NCBI RefSeq assembly: GCF_000471905.2
Contig: NW_006500347.1
Coordinates: forward strand, 368,782 to 432,781
Source of the DNA: Amborella trichopoda
Lineage: Eukaryota > Streptophyta > Magnoliopsida > Amborellales > Amborellaceae
Direction: 5' to 3'
DNA: 64,000 nt
Both the position numbers and the translations under genes were made by a program. Of this stretch, positions 47,510-59,159 are shown in pieces (the first letter of the stretch is position 1; the number at the start of each line of letters is the position of its first letter). Below the pieces are notes generated by a model. That model saw nothing but the letters and a program-made list of their open reading frames with translations, did not search any database and had not been told where the DNA came from.

Positions 47510-47832
47510 CTGAGCTTGTTGCCCTCTTTCAGGGTTGGAAGATATTCTTGGCTAAAAATCTGAGATTGGATTTGATTATTGAAGGTGATTAGGGTGCAAG
47601 AGAGAGATGAAAATCCCCTCGATGTTGAGATCGCTATGGTTGCAAACTTTGAAGTTATCAGATCACCTCTTAATCTCCTTTGTTCATGTTTATCGAGAGG
47701 CTAAGGATGTGGTTGATTCATTTGCTAAGTGTGGTGCTACGGTTTCTTCAATTGTGGTGGCCGATGATCTAATCTTATCTTTGTAATTTTCCATTATCAA
47801 TAAAGCTCGGTTAACATTGGTAAAAAAAAAAA
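47510..47832 (+). mobile_element. LINE 3' fragment with RNase H-like end
   Basis: Reads on the plus strand as a decayed C-terminal RNase H region: FVHVYREAKDVVDSFAKCGA is the typical 'HVyReaN.vADsLAk.Ga' motif of plant L1 LINEs. It has stops, then a short 3' UTR and a poly(A) run at 47821-47832. Flanks 'aagtctca' and 'aggtctca' may be the remains of a target duplication. Confidence 0.7.
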
Positions 47833-48230
47833 GGTCTCACCTTAAAACTCACTATACTAATTTTTTTTTATTTTGGTGTTGGAAAACTTTTAAATCAATC
47901 CCCTCGGTCTTGACCATTATGATTGTAAAAACAAAAAACAAAAAACTTACGATTTTAAACCCTAAAAAGAATATATATGGTAATATATTATTTGGACCAT
48001 CTATTTTTTTCCAAAAAAAAATGCTTGCAAATACATAAGATATATTGCATTTTTAGAACTTCAAATGTTATAATTGGTGTTGAAAATTGATTTTAGAGTC
48101 ATCATGGGTAATTTTATACCTAATGTGATTTCTGATGGGGATTCGAAATAAGGCTTTATTTTGTTTTCGTAAAGCCTAGGCTTTATAAAAACTGCAACAT
48201 TTACAAGTATCAATAATTTGCTTTTCATAC

Positions 48231-48605
48231 GGGCGAGGTTTGTATAAGGTGCTATCTTTATAGTATAGGAGTAAATCGTATCTCTAAAATTGTTTGGAGA
48301 TTTAGTTTCAGTATTATAAATTTTATATCAACTTGAAAATCTATTTCTATCTCTAGTTATAAAATTTATAATAGTAAAATTAGAAAAAATTGAAAACCTT
48401 GAAAATAGATGGTTAAGATAACTTGTTACAAGATGTGTCATTTTTAAGACTTGAAATTTTTTTCTTCATATCCACATATCTCAAGGTTGAGATGATCAAT
48501 TGAAGTTTTTTCGAACATCCAAATACTCTTGTTCTAGAGGATTTTTAAGGTACACCCTAGTTAAGTAGTATAGGTTTGCAACCTGGAATAAATTTTTTTC
48601 TTTTT
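48231..48605 (+). mobile_element. MITE-3 copy
   Basis: Starts 'gggcgaggtttgtataaggtg' and ends near 'gtataggtttgcaacctg'. Same interior phrases as the other copies. Confidence 0.65.
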
Positions 48606-48695
48606 TTGAATGTAAGGATTAATTCTAGTTAAGTAGTATAGGTTTGCAACCTGAAATAATTTTTTTTCTTTTTGTGAATGTAAGGATTAATTCTT
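48557..48695. repeat. Two 68-bp tandem repeats between MITE-3 copies
   Basis: 'ctagttaagtagtatagg' occurs at 48557 and 48625, and each copy runs to 'aatgtaaggattaattct'. The unit includes the right end of the preceding MITE-3. Confidence 0.9.
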
Positions 48696-49089
48696 TGGGC
48701 GAGGTTTGTATAAAGCCTAAAGCATGCTCCTTATATTGTAGAAGTACAATACACATCTAAATTTTGATTGTAGATGGAGTTTTAATATCAAAAATCTTAA
48801 TATTGCTTGAAAATATATTTCATCTCTAATTATAAATTTAAAATTTTAAAAAAACACAAAAGTATAAACATTTGGAAATATATGGTCCAACTAACTTATT
48901 ACAAGACACGCTATTATTATGACTCGAAGTTCTTTTTTTTTTTTCCTTCATATCCACGTTACTCTAGACCTCCAGGTCAAGATGATTGGTCAGAGGACTT
49001 TTATAATGTTAGAACACCTTCTTCTAGAGAATTTTTAATGTGTATCTTATTTCAATACTTCCAAGTTAAAACTTCATATAAACTCTTTT

Positions 49090-49090
<1 letters not shown>
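48696..49090 (+). mobile_element. MITE-3 copy
   Basis: Second consecutive MITE-3 in the same orientation, starting 'gggcgaggtttgtataaagcc'. Followed directly by a (TAA)n microsatellite. Confidence 0.65.

Positions 49091-49091
<1 letters not shown>

Positions 49092-49129
<38 letters not shown>
49092..49129. repeat. (TAA)n microsatellite
   Basis: About twelve uninterrupted TAA units directly after a MITE-3 end. Confidence 0.95.
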
Positions 49130-49691
49130 GGCCTTTTCTTTCTCTCTCTCAAGAGTATGCATATACATGTGAAAGGATCATTTGAAGTGATTAAGACGAC
49201 GTAGTACGTGGCAAACATGTATGCTAGTTGCGTATACAAAAAGACTTGTGGTGAAGGTCATTTTGTTTTCTCTTTTTTTTTTCTCCTTTCTTGAGAATAA
49301 GGTCACTAATGCTTTCTTCTTCTAGAACAATGTAGACAGCTTAGTTGGACCCTACCACGAATTATTAATATACACAACTCTACCTGAGGTTACAACTAAT
49401 CAAAATCTCTCTCTCTCTCTCTCTATCTTGATTCCTCTCTCAAACTCTCTCTCTTCCCCTAGATTTTGGTTCCTCTCTCTCTCCCTTAAAATATGGTGGG
49501 TCTGTGGCCGTATCCATGTTTTTTATTGGCTAGGTTCTGGCACTCAAATAGTTATGTGATTTTTTTTTTTTTATAAATGTGGTTTTTTTGGATGCTTCAA
49601 TAGTTAAATTCCAATCAATAAGCTTTCGATGCCTCTGGAATTAGGGTACGGTTGGCATGCATGAAAATATATAGTATCTCTATATAGAGAG

Positions 49692-50143
49692 AAATTTACG
49701 GGCGGGCGGGCAATATTAAGGGGTCAATTTCAAAACCGGAACACATTTGTCTAAATTTACAGGCACGACCTTTTTTCCTCGGGGCGTTTTTTTTTGTTGC
49801 AAGTTAACCCTATCTAGTAAACCAAACACCGGGTTTGTTTTGGTATTTAAACGAAAAACAACTGTCTAGTCGAACACTGGATTTTTTTTGATGTTCGAAA
49901 TACGGGACGAACATTCTAATTTACGTTGTTTTCAAAAATTTCTTTCGGCACTACCCTTCTGCCTGCAACCCTCTCGCCAACCTCTCTATTTTCAATATTT
50001 TCTCTCTCTAATAATCAGCAGCCATCCTTAGTCACATCTCTCCCAATCGCTACTCTGCTCCTCTCTCTCTCTCTCTCTCTAAGATCGGTCTCTCTTCTTT
50101 CTGGGCTTGAGGGCACATTAACCCTCTTTCGAAACCTCCACTT

Positions 50144-50175
<32 letters not shown>

Positions 50176-50861
50176 AATGTAAAAACCGGATACACTTCAA
50201 GCAAGAATGAATTATAGTCCAAAGGACAAAAAAAAAAAACTCTGTTTTCATATATTACAAGAAAAAAACAGACCATTGCTATTGCCATCGCAAAACTACT
50301 CGTCTTCTCCCTTAAAACAGAGGCATGCTGACAACCCCCCCAAAACTGGCCGGATTTCGGCCGAAGCCTCGCCAAAATCCTTGAAAATCTCACCAGAAAT
50401 CCTACATGCACTCGCCAAATTCCTCGGACCTCAGCTTATTGTTAATCATACGGGGATGGGGGCTTGGCCTGAATATACCTGTATCTCCTCCATGGAGGAA
50501 GGCGAAGGAAAGCCAATAAGGTTTTTCCTTCGCACTCCAGAAGCATCCAAAAGATGCCGTTCGTGCCGGATCCAACAGATGTTGCATATCTTGTGCCCAA
50601 ATCGACCTCTTTGTTTCTTCACAGAGGAGCTTGATGGTGGATTTTAGGGTTTGTGGTTTTCCGATGAAGACAGTGGGAATAAGGTCCCCGATTCCGATAA
50701 AGTGGCTCGCGGGTCGGGCTCTGTCAAAATTTGCGACCAAGTCAAGGTCGATTATGTACCTTGCTGTGTTGTCAATGGAAGAGATGATATCAATGTATTC
50801 GTAGTAGTCGGCCAGAAGGTTGCCCGACCTTTCCCATCTTGATATGAAATTTTTAGATCTT

Positions 50862-50892
<31 letters not shown>

Positions 50893-51240
50893 GAAGCAAG
50901 ATAGCGATTGAGAGATATGTGACAAAGGATGGTGCTGATTGTTAAAGACAAATTATTGAAGAAAAAGACAGGAGAGAGAGAGAGGGTTGCAGGCAAAAGG
51001 AAATTGCCAAAAGAAATTCCTAAAAAAAAGACCTTAAGGAGCTGTCCGGTAATTCTAATACCAAACATCAACATTTCATTTAAACATAAAAATCTCATTT
51101 GTCCGGGGTTCGATTTTTCGGACAGAAATAATTTGAAAAAAAAAAAAATTCGGAAGTGAGGAGTGCCACCTGAAAATTGCGGCAAACGTGTTTCCATTTT
51201 GAAATTGGCCCTCTCCCCAATATTGCTGGTACGTAAATAT
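49692..51240. mobile_element. Pack-MULE-like element with captured DUF506 gene fragment
   Basis: Two long inverted repeats, about 49692-50087 and 50855-51240, match over nearly 390 bp. Shared blocks in order are 'atttacg', 'caatatt', 'caatttcaaaa', 'tttgcctgcaaccctctc', 'aatcagcaccatcctt.gtcacat.tctc', 'caatcgctat' and a CT run ending 'aagatc'. Between them is a non-repeat segment with a gene fragment. Long terminal inverted repeats around host-gene sequence are the mark of Pack-MULEs. I could not find a convincing 9-bp target duplication, so the outer borders are uncertain. Confidence 0.65.
50402..50842 (-). pseudogene. DUF506 (PDDEXK_6) gene fragment inside the Pack-MULE
   Basis: On the minus strand a 146-codon open stretch reads SRWERSGNLLADYYEYIDII at its start, then YIIDLDL, a FDRARPASHF segment and PTVFIGKPQTLKSTIKLLCEE. 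This matches the plant DUF506 core as I know it (YEYIDV, D-D/L-F, FE-ARPT, LP-IFVGK, L--IV-L-C). The expected C-terminal PPWR motif is degraded to a DPARTAS segment near 50575. There is no ATG; the fragment begins just inside the inverted repeat, after a CT tract that could act as a splice acceptor. The family is predicted to have a nuclease-like fold with unproven function. Probably a captured, non-functional piece. Confidence 0.6.
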
Positions 51241-53098
51241 CTTTCATATAAAAAAACTGTGATTATGTGTGGGAGCTTTTTCACACTAATTGATCTCAAT
51301 ATATATATTTTTTTAGATCAATTGACAGCCAACTCAGGTGAAAAAACTCCCATATCTAATCCAAAAGAGTACGAAAATACTTTCACAAGTTTTTTTTTTC
51401 CCATACCAAAGCCCTTAGTATTAAGGGTGTGGTCATGAGTTCGAATCCACTTTCCCCATCCTAAAGCGAAAGTTCTACCTTTTTTGAGTCTATAATAATG
51501 AGAAAGCAAGTATTGCACCCAAAAGAAACAGCCCCAAGTGTTATTCAACCACAAAGGTGTCTAAAATTTATAAAGGGGCCACTTTGTCTATAGGAGTTAG
51601 GTATGGATTTAATTTGCATTAGCGTATGATATGGAGGACTCAGTGATTAAAGATGGCTGATCAGATTTGGAATCAGCCAACTTGGACCAGAACTAGGTGG
51701 AGGATGGATCAAGATTGAAAATCCCCTGTATCACTTGATTATCTTGGTTTTTAACCTATTTTAGTTTCTATGAGAACTATAACTCGGTTCCACCCATGAA
51801 GTACTTGTCAAGAGGTTCAGAATCAGATCCTTGCTGAGTCGTGCCAATTCTAATTTTTTAAAGATTGGATCCTTGTGTATATGACATTTTTGGATCTCGT
51901 ATGTATGTGCATGGTATATTAAATGGAAAAGTATCCCGCCCACATGATGCGGATGGCTGAAAGTTTCGATTTCACAAGGCAAATCTAATGGCCAAAAATT
52001 ATTTTTGTGTCTAATCTTCTATTTTTTTTATTTAAATAAGACATTTCTATCGAGGAGTGTGTCTGGGGACACACTTTTACAATAGCGTCCCTCGATACAT
52101 ATAACATCGAGAGATGGACGGTAGAAACTAATGCCTTTCAAAGAATTTAAAATCAACGGTATGCAAATATTCATTTTTTTAAAAAAAATTATTTATTTTT
52201 TTAGGATTTTGCCTCATCATGGTTCAGATTGTCATTCTTTAAAATTTTGAATCTAAAATCCATCGGTAAAATGCATTTCGGAAAGAGGGCTCATTTAAAT
52301 AGATGAAACGGTTGTGCCTCTTGTAAATTGAGATGCTGATTTCTATAGAGAAGCGGTTTTTGTGAAGATTTTAAGTGGTTTCCCTTTTTAATGAGAGAAA
52401 ATATCAGTTTCTTTCAAGGTTCTCCTCCTCAAGAGTGGCTTAGCTGTATAATGAAGATGGTATTTTCCTCAAGGTTCTTCTTTTAGACAATAGTCTAGCT
52501 GTGAAATGGAGATGGTCTCTTCTTGAACAATGGTTTAGCTGTGGAATGGAGATGAGAGGTCGACGATAGTGCCGATCGGGAGACTGGGTCTAAAAAGATT
52601 TACTCGAATGAGTTTTATCGAGAATTAGAGAGGTAACTCTTTGTCCCAAAATCTGAGATGTAAGTTTCATTAGTATAGTGGATTTTAGTTTACCCTGCCC
52701 GCGGATGTAACCTTTTTGGGATGAACCACGTAAATTTATATTCTTGTTGTGGGTGTGTTTTATATTTTATTTCTAATATTATAGCTCGTGCTCTTTCGTA
52801 TTTTGTTTCTTGCTTGCTCTCTCATATTTTGTTTCTTGCTAGATAAATACACGATTTTAGTAGGATCTAACATTTGGGATTTTTGTTTCTACATCTAAGA
52901 GAGTTATTAAATCCTATAATTCGTAATGCTGCGTTGAGTGGTTTGTGCCTTTTAGCCAAATGTAGGGCAGCTATACTTTGTATTACATGCAGAAAATGAG
53001 GGACTTTGTATTACATGTAGAAAATCAGGGTTCATCATGACTATATCTTGACCGAGTCCCAAGTTTCCCTTAGTTTAACTAGGTTGCTTTTTAAAAGT
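51241..53098. other. Intergenic DNA, unassigned
   Basis: No gene recognised. 52425-52560 has three imperfect copies of a 'ttcttct..aacaatggtttagctgtggaatggagatgg' unit of about 55-60 bp. A 140-bp unit at 52958-53098 recurs at 53572-53683. A tRNA B-box-like word occurs at 51430. Confidence 0.5.
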
Positions 53099-53540
53099 GG
53101 ATGAAGTTTATATAAGGCTTAGGCTTATGAAAACAAATAAAACTTCAACTTAAATTCTTGTCAAGGAAGCACTTTTGATAATAAAAATTTCCGTGTTGCA
53201 TATAAAATCAATTTTGATATGATAATAGATTTTGAAACTAAAATAAAGGTACAGATCTTACATATTTGTTACAATATAAACTATTTGTTAGAATACATGG
53301 GTGAAATAGACGTCGTAGATAATTTGTTATCATATAAATTATTTGTATAGCTTAAAATCTTAATTTTGTTTTACGACCATAATGTTCAAAATAAGATGAT
53401 CGATGTAAATGCTTTTCAACTTTTGAAATGAGATGATCAATGTAAATGCTTTTCTACGTTTGAATTATATTTTTTTGATGAACTATGAGGTGAGGGTTTT
53501 TTTACTTTAATAGGGGTGCAGCCTTATCGTACTATTTTCC
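53099..53540 (-). mobile_element. MITE-1 copy
   Basis: Runs from GGATGAAGTTTATATAAGGC to the mirrored 'gcagccttatcgtactattttcc'. It contains a 45-bp internal duplication ('gatgatc.atgtaaatgctttt' twice near 53396 and 53433). It separates two copies of a 140-bp host or repeat sequence. Confidence 0.75.
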
Positions 53541-53916
53541 TGTACAAATTGTGTGATGGGACATCGCTCCTAGCCAAAAGTGGGGCAGCCGCACTTTGTA
53601 TCACATGTAGAAAATTAGAAAATTAGGGCTCATCATGACTTCATCTTTTTCCAAGTCCCAAGTTTCTCTTAAGTTGGCTTTTACAATTTGTGTGATGGGA
53701 CAATGCTCCATGTACAATTACCTCTTGTGGGCCTCGTGCCCTTTCCCATGAAGAGTTCCATGGCTTCATCACCACTTAAAACCTTTCTTTCCATTATTTG
53801 TTTACTATGTTATCTAAGTGAGGTTTCATGAATGTCCATTTATATATGTTCCAATCCACACCACACATCATTATAGTAGATTTGGAAAATAAATTGTGAA
53901 GTATTTAGAGTTCAAA

Positions 53917-53948
<32 letters not shown>

Positions 53949-54329
53949 AAAATGAACTATTTATTCTTTTTAGAGAGGTTTGGGTATGGAAAATGAAATC
54001 CTAGTTTACAAGAAAGTGAGAAACGAAAAGTTGTCAAAGAGAGGCGTGGAAAGTATTTCCCATTGCCAAATGAAAGAGGGTTGGATTATTGGAGTTAGCT
54101 ACGCTGTCACACCAACACAAACCAAGCCTTTACCCAAAGAAATGTACTCCCACTTGATCCAGACAGAGAGGAAAACAATAATTCTCCATTGTGTACCATG
54201 GAAGATGTTGAGACCCAAACAATCATTTTATTTCATTCTTTTACCCGTCAAAAATTTAAGTACTTACTTTTTTTTATGATTTTTTCTAGGAATAAAAATC
54301 TGCCACAACAATCTCCTCCAAGTTTATAA

Positions 54330-54637
54330 CGACCCGGTTTCTATGCGGCCAAGCCCGCATATGTAGAAATGTGGGCTTCTTACAAATCTATTTTTGAGAT
54401 GGACTTTAGGACTTAATTTTTAAGGACATGTAATCTCTAATATGGAGATCATGAATATGAAAAAATAAATAAATCTTAAAAATTAGAAATAACAATTCTA
54501 GTAAAAAACATTTAGACCGTTAGTTTCTATTGTTTTTAGATGGAACACCTACTTGCATCCATCTTTAAGATGGATGCTTTACACTTTTTGGACCGCATAT
54601 GTAGAAATGCGGTCCGGCCCGTATGAAACAATTTTCC
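54330..54637 (+). mobile_element. MITE-2 copy
   Basis: 308 bp from CGACCCGGTTTCTATGCGGC to 'cgtatgaaacaattttcc', with near-perfect 9-bp flanks AGTTTATAA (54321-54329) and ATTTTATAA (54638-54646), 8 of 9 identical. This is the best-preserved copy of the family here. Confidence 0.85.
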
Positions 54638-54646
54638 ATTTTATAA

Positions 54647-55739
54647 ATCCTACTTTTCAATTGTTGGTTGTGCCAATATCCTTTTTTGGGCGTCATCACC
54701 TGTATGCTATGTTACATAGACATAGACATGAGTGTCTATTTATGAGACTGATACGGGTGTAAAAAATTTGAGCCTTAAAAAATGACATCTAGACACTACA
54801 TGTCCATACAATATATATATTAAAATCTGTGTAATTCACAAATGCATTTGTACATATAATAATTCATGTCATTCAACAATAGTAAAACATCCAAAAAATA
54901 AAAATAATTAAATTAATAGTCCAAAAAAAGTTATTCATAAAAATTTCTTATATACCAATCCAAGGTGACATTGTAAAAATGTGGAAAAAGTGAAAAATTA
55001 TTATCTAATTATTAATTCAAAATGTAGCACCCTTATTGTGTGGCCATGGAAAGACATGCATTCATAAAATATACAAGCTTTCAAAATTAGTAAAAGTCAA
55101 TTACTAGCACAAAGCAAGGTACAATACAATGTATTAATTTTAAAAAATATGGAACAATGAAGATCTTGCATGGCGCAATGAACAACGTGCATGGAAAAGA
55201 GAAAAGTTGAAGAAGAAAGATGAATATCCATTGATTCACAACTTAGAGAGGGAGAAACCAGTGCTCCACAGGCTTAGAGAGGGAAAAACCAATGTTCCAC
55301 GACTTGCAAAAGGATAAACTAGTTGGGGAGGGAGAAATCCTAGAAACTTTTATGGTAGTTGAAATAAATCGTATATTTGTCGTGTTAATGTTAAAAAAAC
55401 AAAAAAATCATATATTTTATTTATAAGTAACAATAACTTCTAGACACCTTAATTTAACAAATACAAATTTTTTTTTTTAATTCTAAACTACTTGTTTTAT
55501 TCTAAAATATTTGTTATTTTTAAAATACAATACTCTTCAATAAAGAATGAAGTTTCTAAAAAAAGAAGTGTCAATTTCAAAAAAAGAAAAGCCTCTAAAA
55601 AAAACGTACACGATAGTAGACATTTAATAAAAGCATTGTATATGTGTCTAAGAGTATCGACACACATATTGATGTTTACCAAGCGTCGACACATGGTCAA
55701 ACCTCATAACATACGTGTCTATATTTCATATGTGGTAGG
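54647..55739. other. Intergenic DNA, unassigned
   Basis: AT-rich; no gene or delimited element recognised. The frames present are short and lysine-rich from A-runs. Confidence 0.5.
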
Positions 55740-56058
55740 TTTATTATCCAACCCTGGATTGTGTGAGTCTAGTGGAACGGATGGCGCACACTAGGAGTGG
55801 TGGTGAGAAGTCGTGTTGGGGTTGAGGAATCCGAGAGGACAAGGCCTTTGGAAGGTGCGTTAGGTGATCAGTGGAGATTCTTAGGTAGTTGGTGGTGTAT
55901 GGTTTCGGAGGTTCAGAGTTTGGTTGTGTTTTGGGAGTTTTAATCCGTCTTTTTAGGAAGTCGGGAATTTTCTCTAGTTCTTCCTTTTTGTATTTGGATT
56001 TATGGAGCTTGGCACCTTTTATTAATGAAAACTTACTTTTAATCATTTTAAAAAAAAA
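55740..56058 (+). mobile_element. Possible LINE or retrogene 3' end with poly(A)
   Basis: A G/T-rich transcript-like stretch ends in 'ttttattaatgaaaacttac' and an A-run at 56050-56058, as expected of a retroposed 3' UTR. No protein motif remains, so the class is uncertain. Confidence 0.35.
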
Positions 56059-56225
56059 ATTTCCTCGACAAAGTTTCCTTCCATTTCCCAAAACTAATAT
56101 TCATAGTGATCCTTTAAATTGTTACTCAAGCCAATATTCCCTACGTTCGGTTGAGAAAGAAGACTTTCAAAATCGTGTACGACAGAATATGTTTCCAAAA
56201 ATCATGAAGATAGATAATTTAATAT

Positions 56226-56437
56226 AAAAAAACCTTAAGAAGAACATGTCCTAAGCATCAAAATCCTCAGAAGGACATGCATTAGGTATAATTTCAACTA
56301 ATTCTCGAATAAAAGAGAAAGCAAATGGGTAAAAAAAACCTTAAGAAGAACATGTCCTAAGCATCAAAATCCTCAGAAGGACATGCATTATGTATAATTT
56401 CAACTAATTCTCGAATAAAAGAGAAGGCAAATGGGTA
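56226..56437. repeat. Two 106-bp tandem repeats
   Basis: 'aaaccttaagaagaacatgt' recurs 106 bp later, and both copies run to 'agcaaatgggtaa' or 'ggcaaatgggtaa' with two or three differences. Confidence 0.95.
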
Positions 56438-57589
56438 AATCAATTGTGGTATGATCCAGGTCCCAAGATCAGGTTCTCGGTATACCGAACCAAACTCCAG
56501 ATAGAATTTCTTTCTTTAATTTTTTTTTTAAAACTTTTTTAGTTTCATATTTTGTTGGTTTCTTTCATGATTTTTGTGTAATTTCAAGCCTGCTTGCCAA
56601 TAGCGTGTGAGGAGAAGATTTGTTTTTATAGATCTATCTTCTCTTATATTGTAGTTCGACAGAACCCACCACACTCTATCGCTATTGTACTTGTCTATTT
56701 GAAAGCATAAATTGAGGAAGATTTCATCTTGAGATCTTCTTGGATTGGCTGTAAACAAAGGTAACACCCTACTAAGTGTGGGGTCTCTCAAGTTGCGAGT
56801 TCCATTTATCTTCTATGATTTTTCAAAACAATACCATATCTGGCTTCATTATTCCAAAACGGCAAGACAGCTAGAAAAAAATCACTGTATTGAACATCAC
56901 TTAATATACCATTTTTTATAATGGCTTGGGCTTTGGCAGTAGTCTTACCGAGCTCCATGAGGTCTTTGACTCTATTCTCATCAAAGGGTAGGGCCCAACT
57001 CCCCACTGACTTACCACTTTTTTTAAGAGAGGGGCTGGGGTCATGGTGATAGCATCCTCACACCAAGTTACTACATTATGGTATCCATTCCTACTGCTGA
57101 TACCCCCAATTAACAACTTCAAAATGTAACTCCTCTTTCCACTTAATTACCCAAAAAAAAAAAAAAAAAAAAATTTAAATAGATTTTAGGTCTAGCTAGG
57201 AGCAAAAAAAAAACATCATTGAAAGTTTAGAGTTACTTCCTTTTGTCTTTACAGCTATCCCTTTCCTTCAAATTTTTGTAGTTTTCCAAGTTTAACTTTA
57301 GATGTCACCCTTTGATTTAGATTAATAACATATTTTCAGTTTCCTGTCATATGATTAAGGTATCCGCTGTCCAAATATCATGTATCTAGTGCATCTTGTT
57401 GGGTATTAAAGCAGGAATAAACATGTGTTTTGTTCAAAATTAGCTTCATCCTTTTGTTGATACCAACAATCTCTTTGTAAGTTACTTGAATCTCTACAGT
57501 TAGTGCATTTTAAAATGACAATCTTTAGTTTCATTACCATAACGTTTTTGCAAATAGAGCATTGTGAATTATGTTACGAACTTCATTTG

Positions 57590-57590
<1 letters not shown>
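56438..57590. other. Intergenic DNA, unassigned
   Basis: The minus strand at 56800-57122 has two overlapping frames with somewhat protein-like composition (about 130 residues in total across a frameshift), but I recognise no family. The position left of an A-run at 57153-57172 suggests a retroposed or transposon-derived piece. Confidence 0.4.
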
Positions 57591-57629
<39 letters not shown>

Positions 57630-58265
57630 TANNNNNNNNNNNNNNNNNNNNNNNNNNNNNNNNNNNNNNNNNNNNNNNNNNNNNNNNNNNNNNNNNNNNN
57701 NNNNNNNNNNNNNNNNNNNNNNNNNNNNNNNNNNNNNNNNNNNNNNNNNNNNNNNNNNNNNNNNNNNNNNNNNNNNNNNNNNNNNNNNNNNNNNNNNNNN
57801 NNNNNNNNNNNNNNNNNNNNNNNNNNNNNNNNNNNNNNNNNNNNNNNNNNNNNNNNNNNNNNNNNNNNNNNNNNNNNNNNNNNNNNNNNNNNNNNNNNNN
57901 NNNNNNNNNNNNNNNNNNNNNNNNNNNNNNNNNNNNNNNNNNNNNNNNNNNNNNNNNNNNNNNNNNNNNNNNNNNNNNNNNNNNNNNNNNNNNNNNNNNN
58001 NNNNNNNNNNNNNNNNNNNNNNNNNNNNNNNNNNNNNNNNNNNNNNNNNNNNNNNNNNNNNNNNNNNNNNNNNNNNNNNNNNNNNNNNNNNNNNNNNNNN
58101 NNNNNNNNNNNNNNNNNNNNNNNNNNNNNNNNNNNNNNNNNNNNNNNNNNNNNNNNNNNNNNNNNNNNNNNNNNNNNNNNNNNNNNNNNNNNNNNNNNNN
58201 NNNNNNNNNNNNNNNNNNNNNNNNNNNNNNNNNNNNNNNNNNNNNNNNNNNNNNNNNNNNNNNNN

Positions 58266-58302
<37 letters not shown>
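57591..58302. repeat. TA microsatellite containing the second assembly gap
   Basis: TA repeats lie on both sides (57591-57625 and 58269-58302) of 634 unknown bases (57632-58265). The long frames reported across it are artefacts of TA translation (Tyr-Ile) and N. Confidence 0.95.
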
Positions 58303-58306
<4 letters not shown>

Positions 58307-59159
58307 GACCTTAGGAAGGTGCCCTCGATACGTGTGCTCCTAGGCTCCTGCCTAGGTGGTGGGTGTGCTCCTAGGCTCTTGCCTAGGTGGCGAATTGGCA
58401 CACTTGGCTAAGAGCAGGAAAAAAGGCCCTTGGCCAAGGGCAAAGCAAGCCTTTCTCCCCCTAAAACATTTGTGAATTTGAGATTTTTCTCAGAATTCAA
58501 AAATTTCCAAATTTATTAATTTCTTGCAAAATTGAGAGTTATTCTACCGGATACATTTTGGACTTGGAGCGATTGTATAAGAGGACTTTTGGCAACCCAA
58601 GGTCACCTATTCGAGTATTATCGATTTGAGTTTGCAAAGGTTAGTGTATTTTAATATTATAATTACGGTTAGGTTATTTTTTATGTAAAACGGGTTATAA
58701 TTTGTTTCTTTTTGCTTTTTGGTTTTTGTTATTGTGATATTTTTACAAATTTGGCTTTGGATTACTATCCCATGTTCAAGAGTAGGTTTTGGTTTGAGTT
58801 AGTTTTGAAATTTTATTTAGATTGGAAAATCCAATAATAGGAAAAGTCGTTAAATCTTAAACCAAATGGATACTATTTGTGCTTTTTAGATGAGAAAACA
58901 CAATCTTAGGAAAAAGTCATTAATCTCAAACCAGAGGGATATCATTTGTGCTTGAGTTATTTTTAAATGGTAAGTATTCCATCATTTTATTTGGTTATTG
59001 GTTCCATATTTGTCTAGTGAACTTTTCTCATTTCTTTACTTCATTACTACAAATTTATTTTCTTGTAATGTCAAGACCTAGACATAATTGGGTTACTTCA
59101 TTGAATACTTTGGTCTTAATTGGTTAGATGATAGCATGAGGATTCTGGGTTGTGAGTCA
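58303..59159. other. Intergenic DNA, unassigned
   Basis: Begins with a 'gctcctaggctcctgcctaggtgg' unit repeated twice (58333-58390). An imperfect duplication of about 75 bp lies at 58815-58950 ('aggaaaa.gtc.ttaa.tctcaaacca'). No gene recognised. Confidence 0.5.

Larger units (their letters stand above)
47032..48205 (+). mobile_element. MITE-1 copy split by two insertions
   Basis: The left end (GGGATATGTTTTTGATAGGC ... 'gccctattaaaat') and the body (from about 47833, 'ggtctcaccttaaaactcac') belong to one MITE-1. Between them sit a foldback element and a LINE fragment, listed separately. Confidence 0.7.

Noticed and set aside
50853..51299. 148-codon minus-strand frame as the N-terminal exon of the DUF506 gene
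   Set aside because: It is the inverted repeat of the Pack-MULE read through; it has no DUF506 N-terminal features and is matched by the left repeat at 49692-50087.
51425..51445. GAGTTCGAATCCAC, similar to a tRNA B box
   Set aside because: No A box at the proper spacing and no cloverleaf; possibly an old SINE trace, too weak to call.
57503..58411. Frames of 259-302 codons on both strands
   Set aside because: They consist of N and TA microsatellite (Tyr-Ile repeats).
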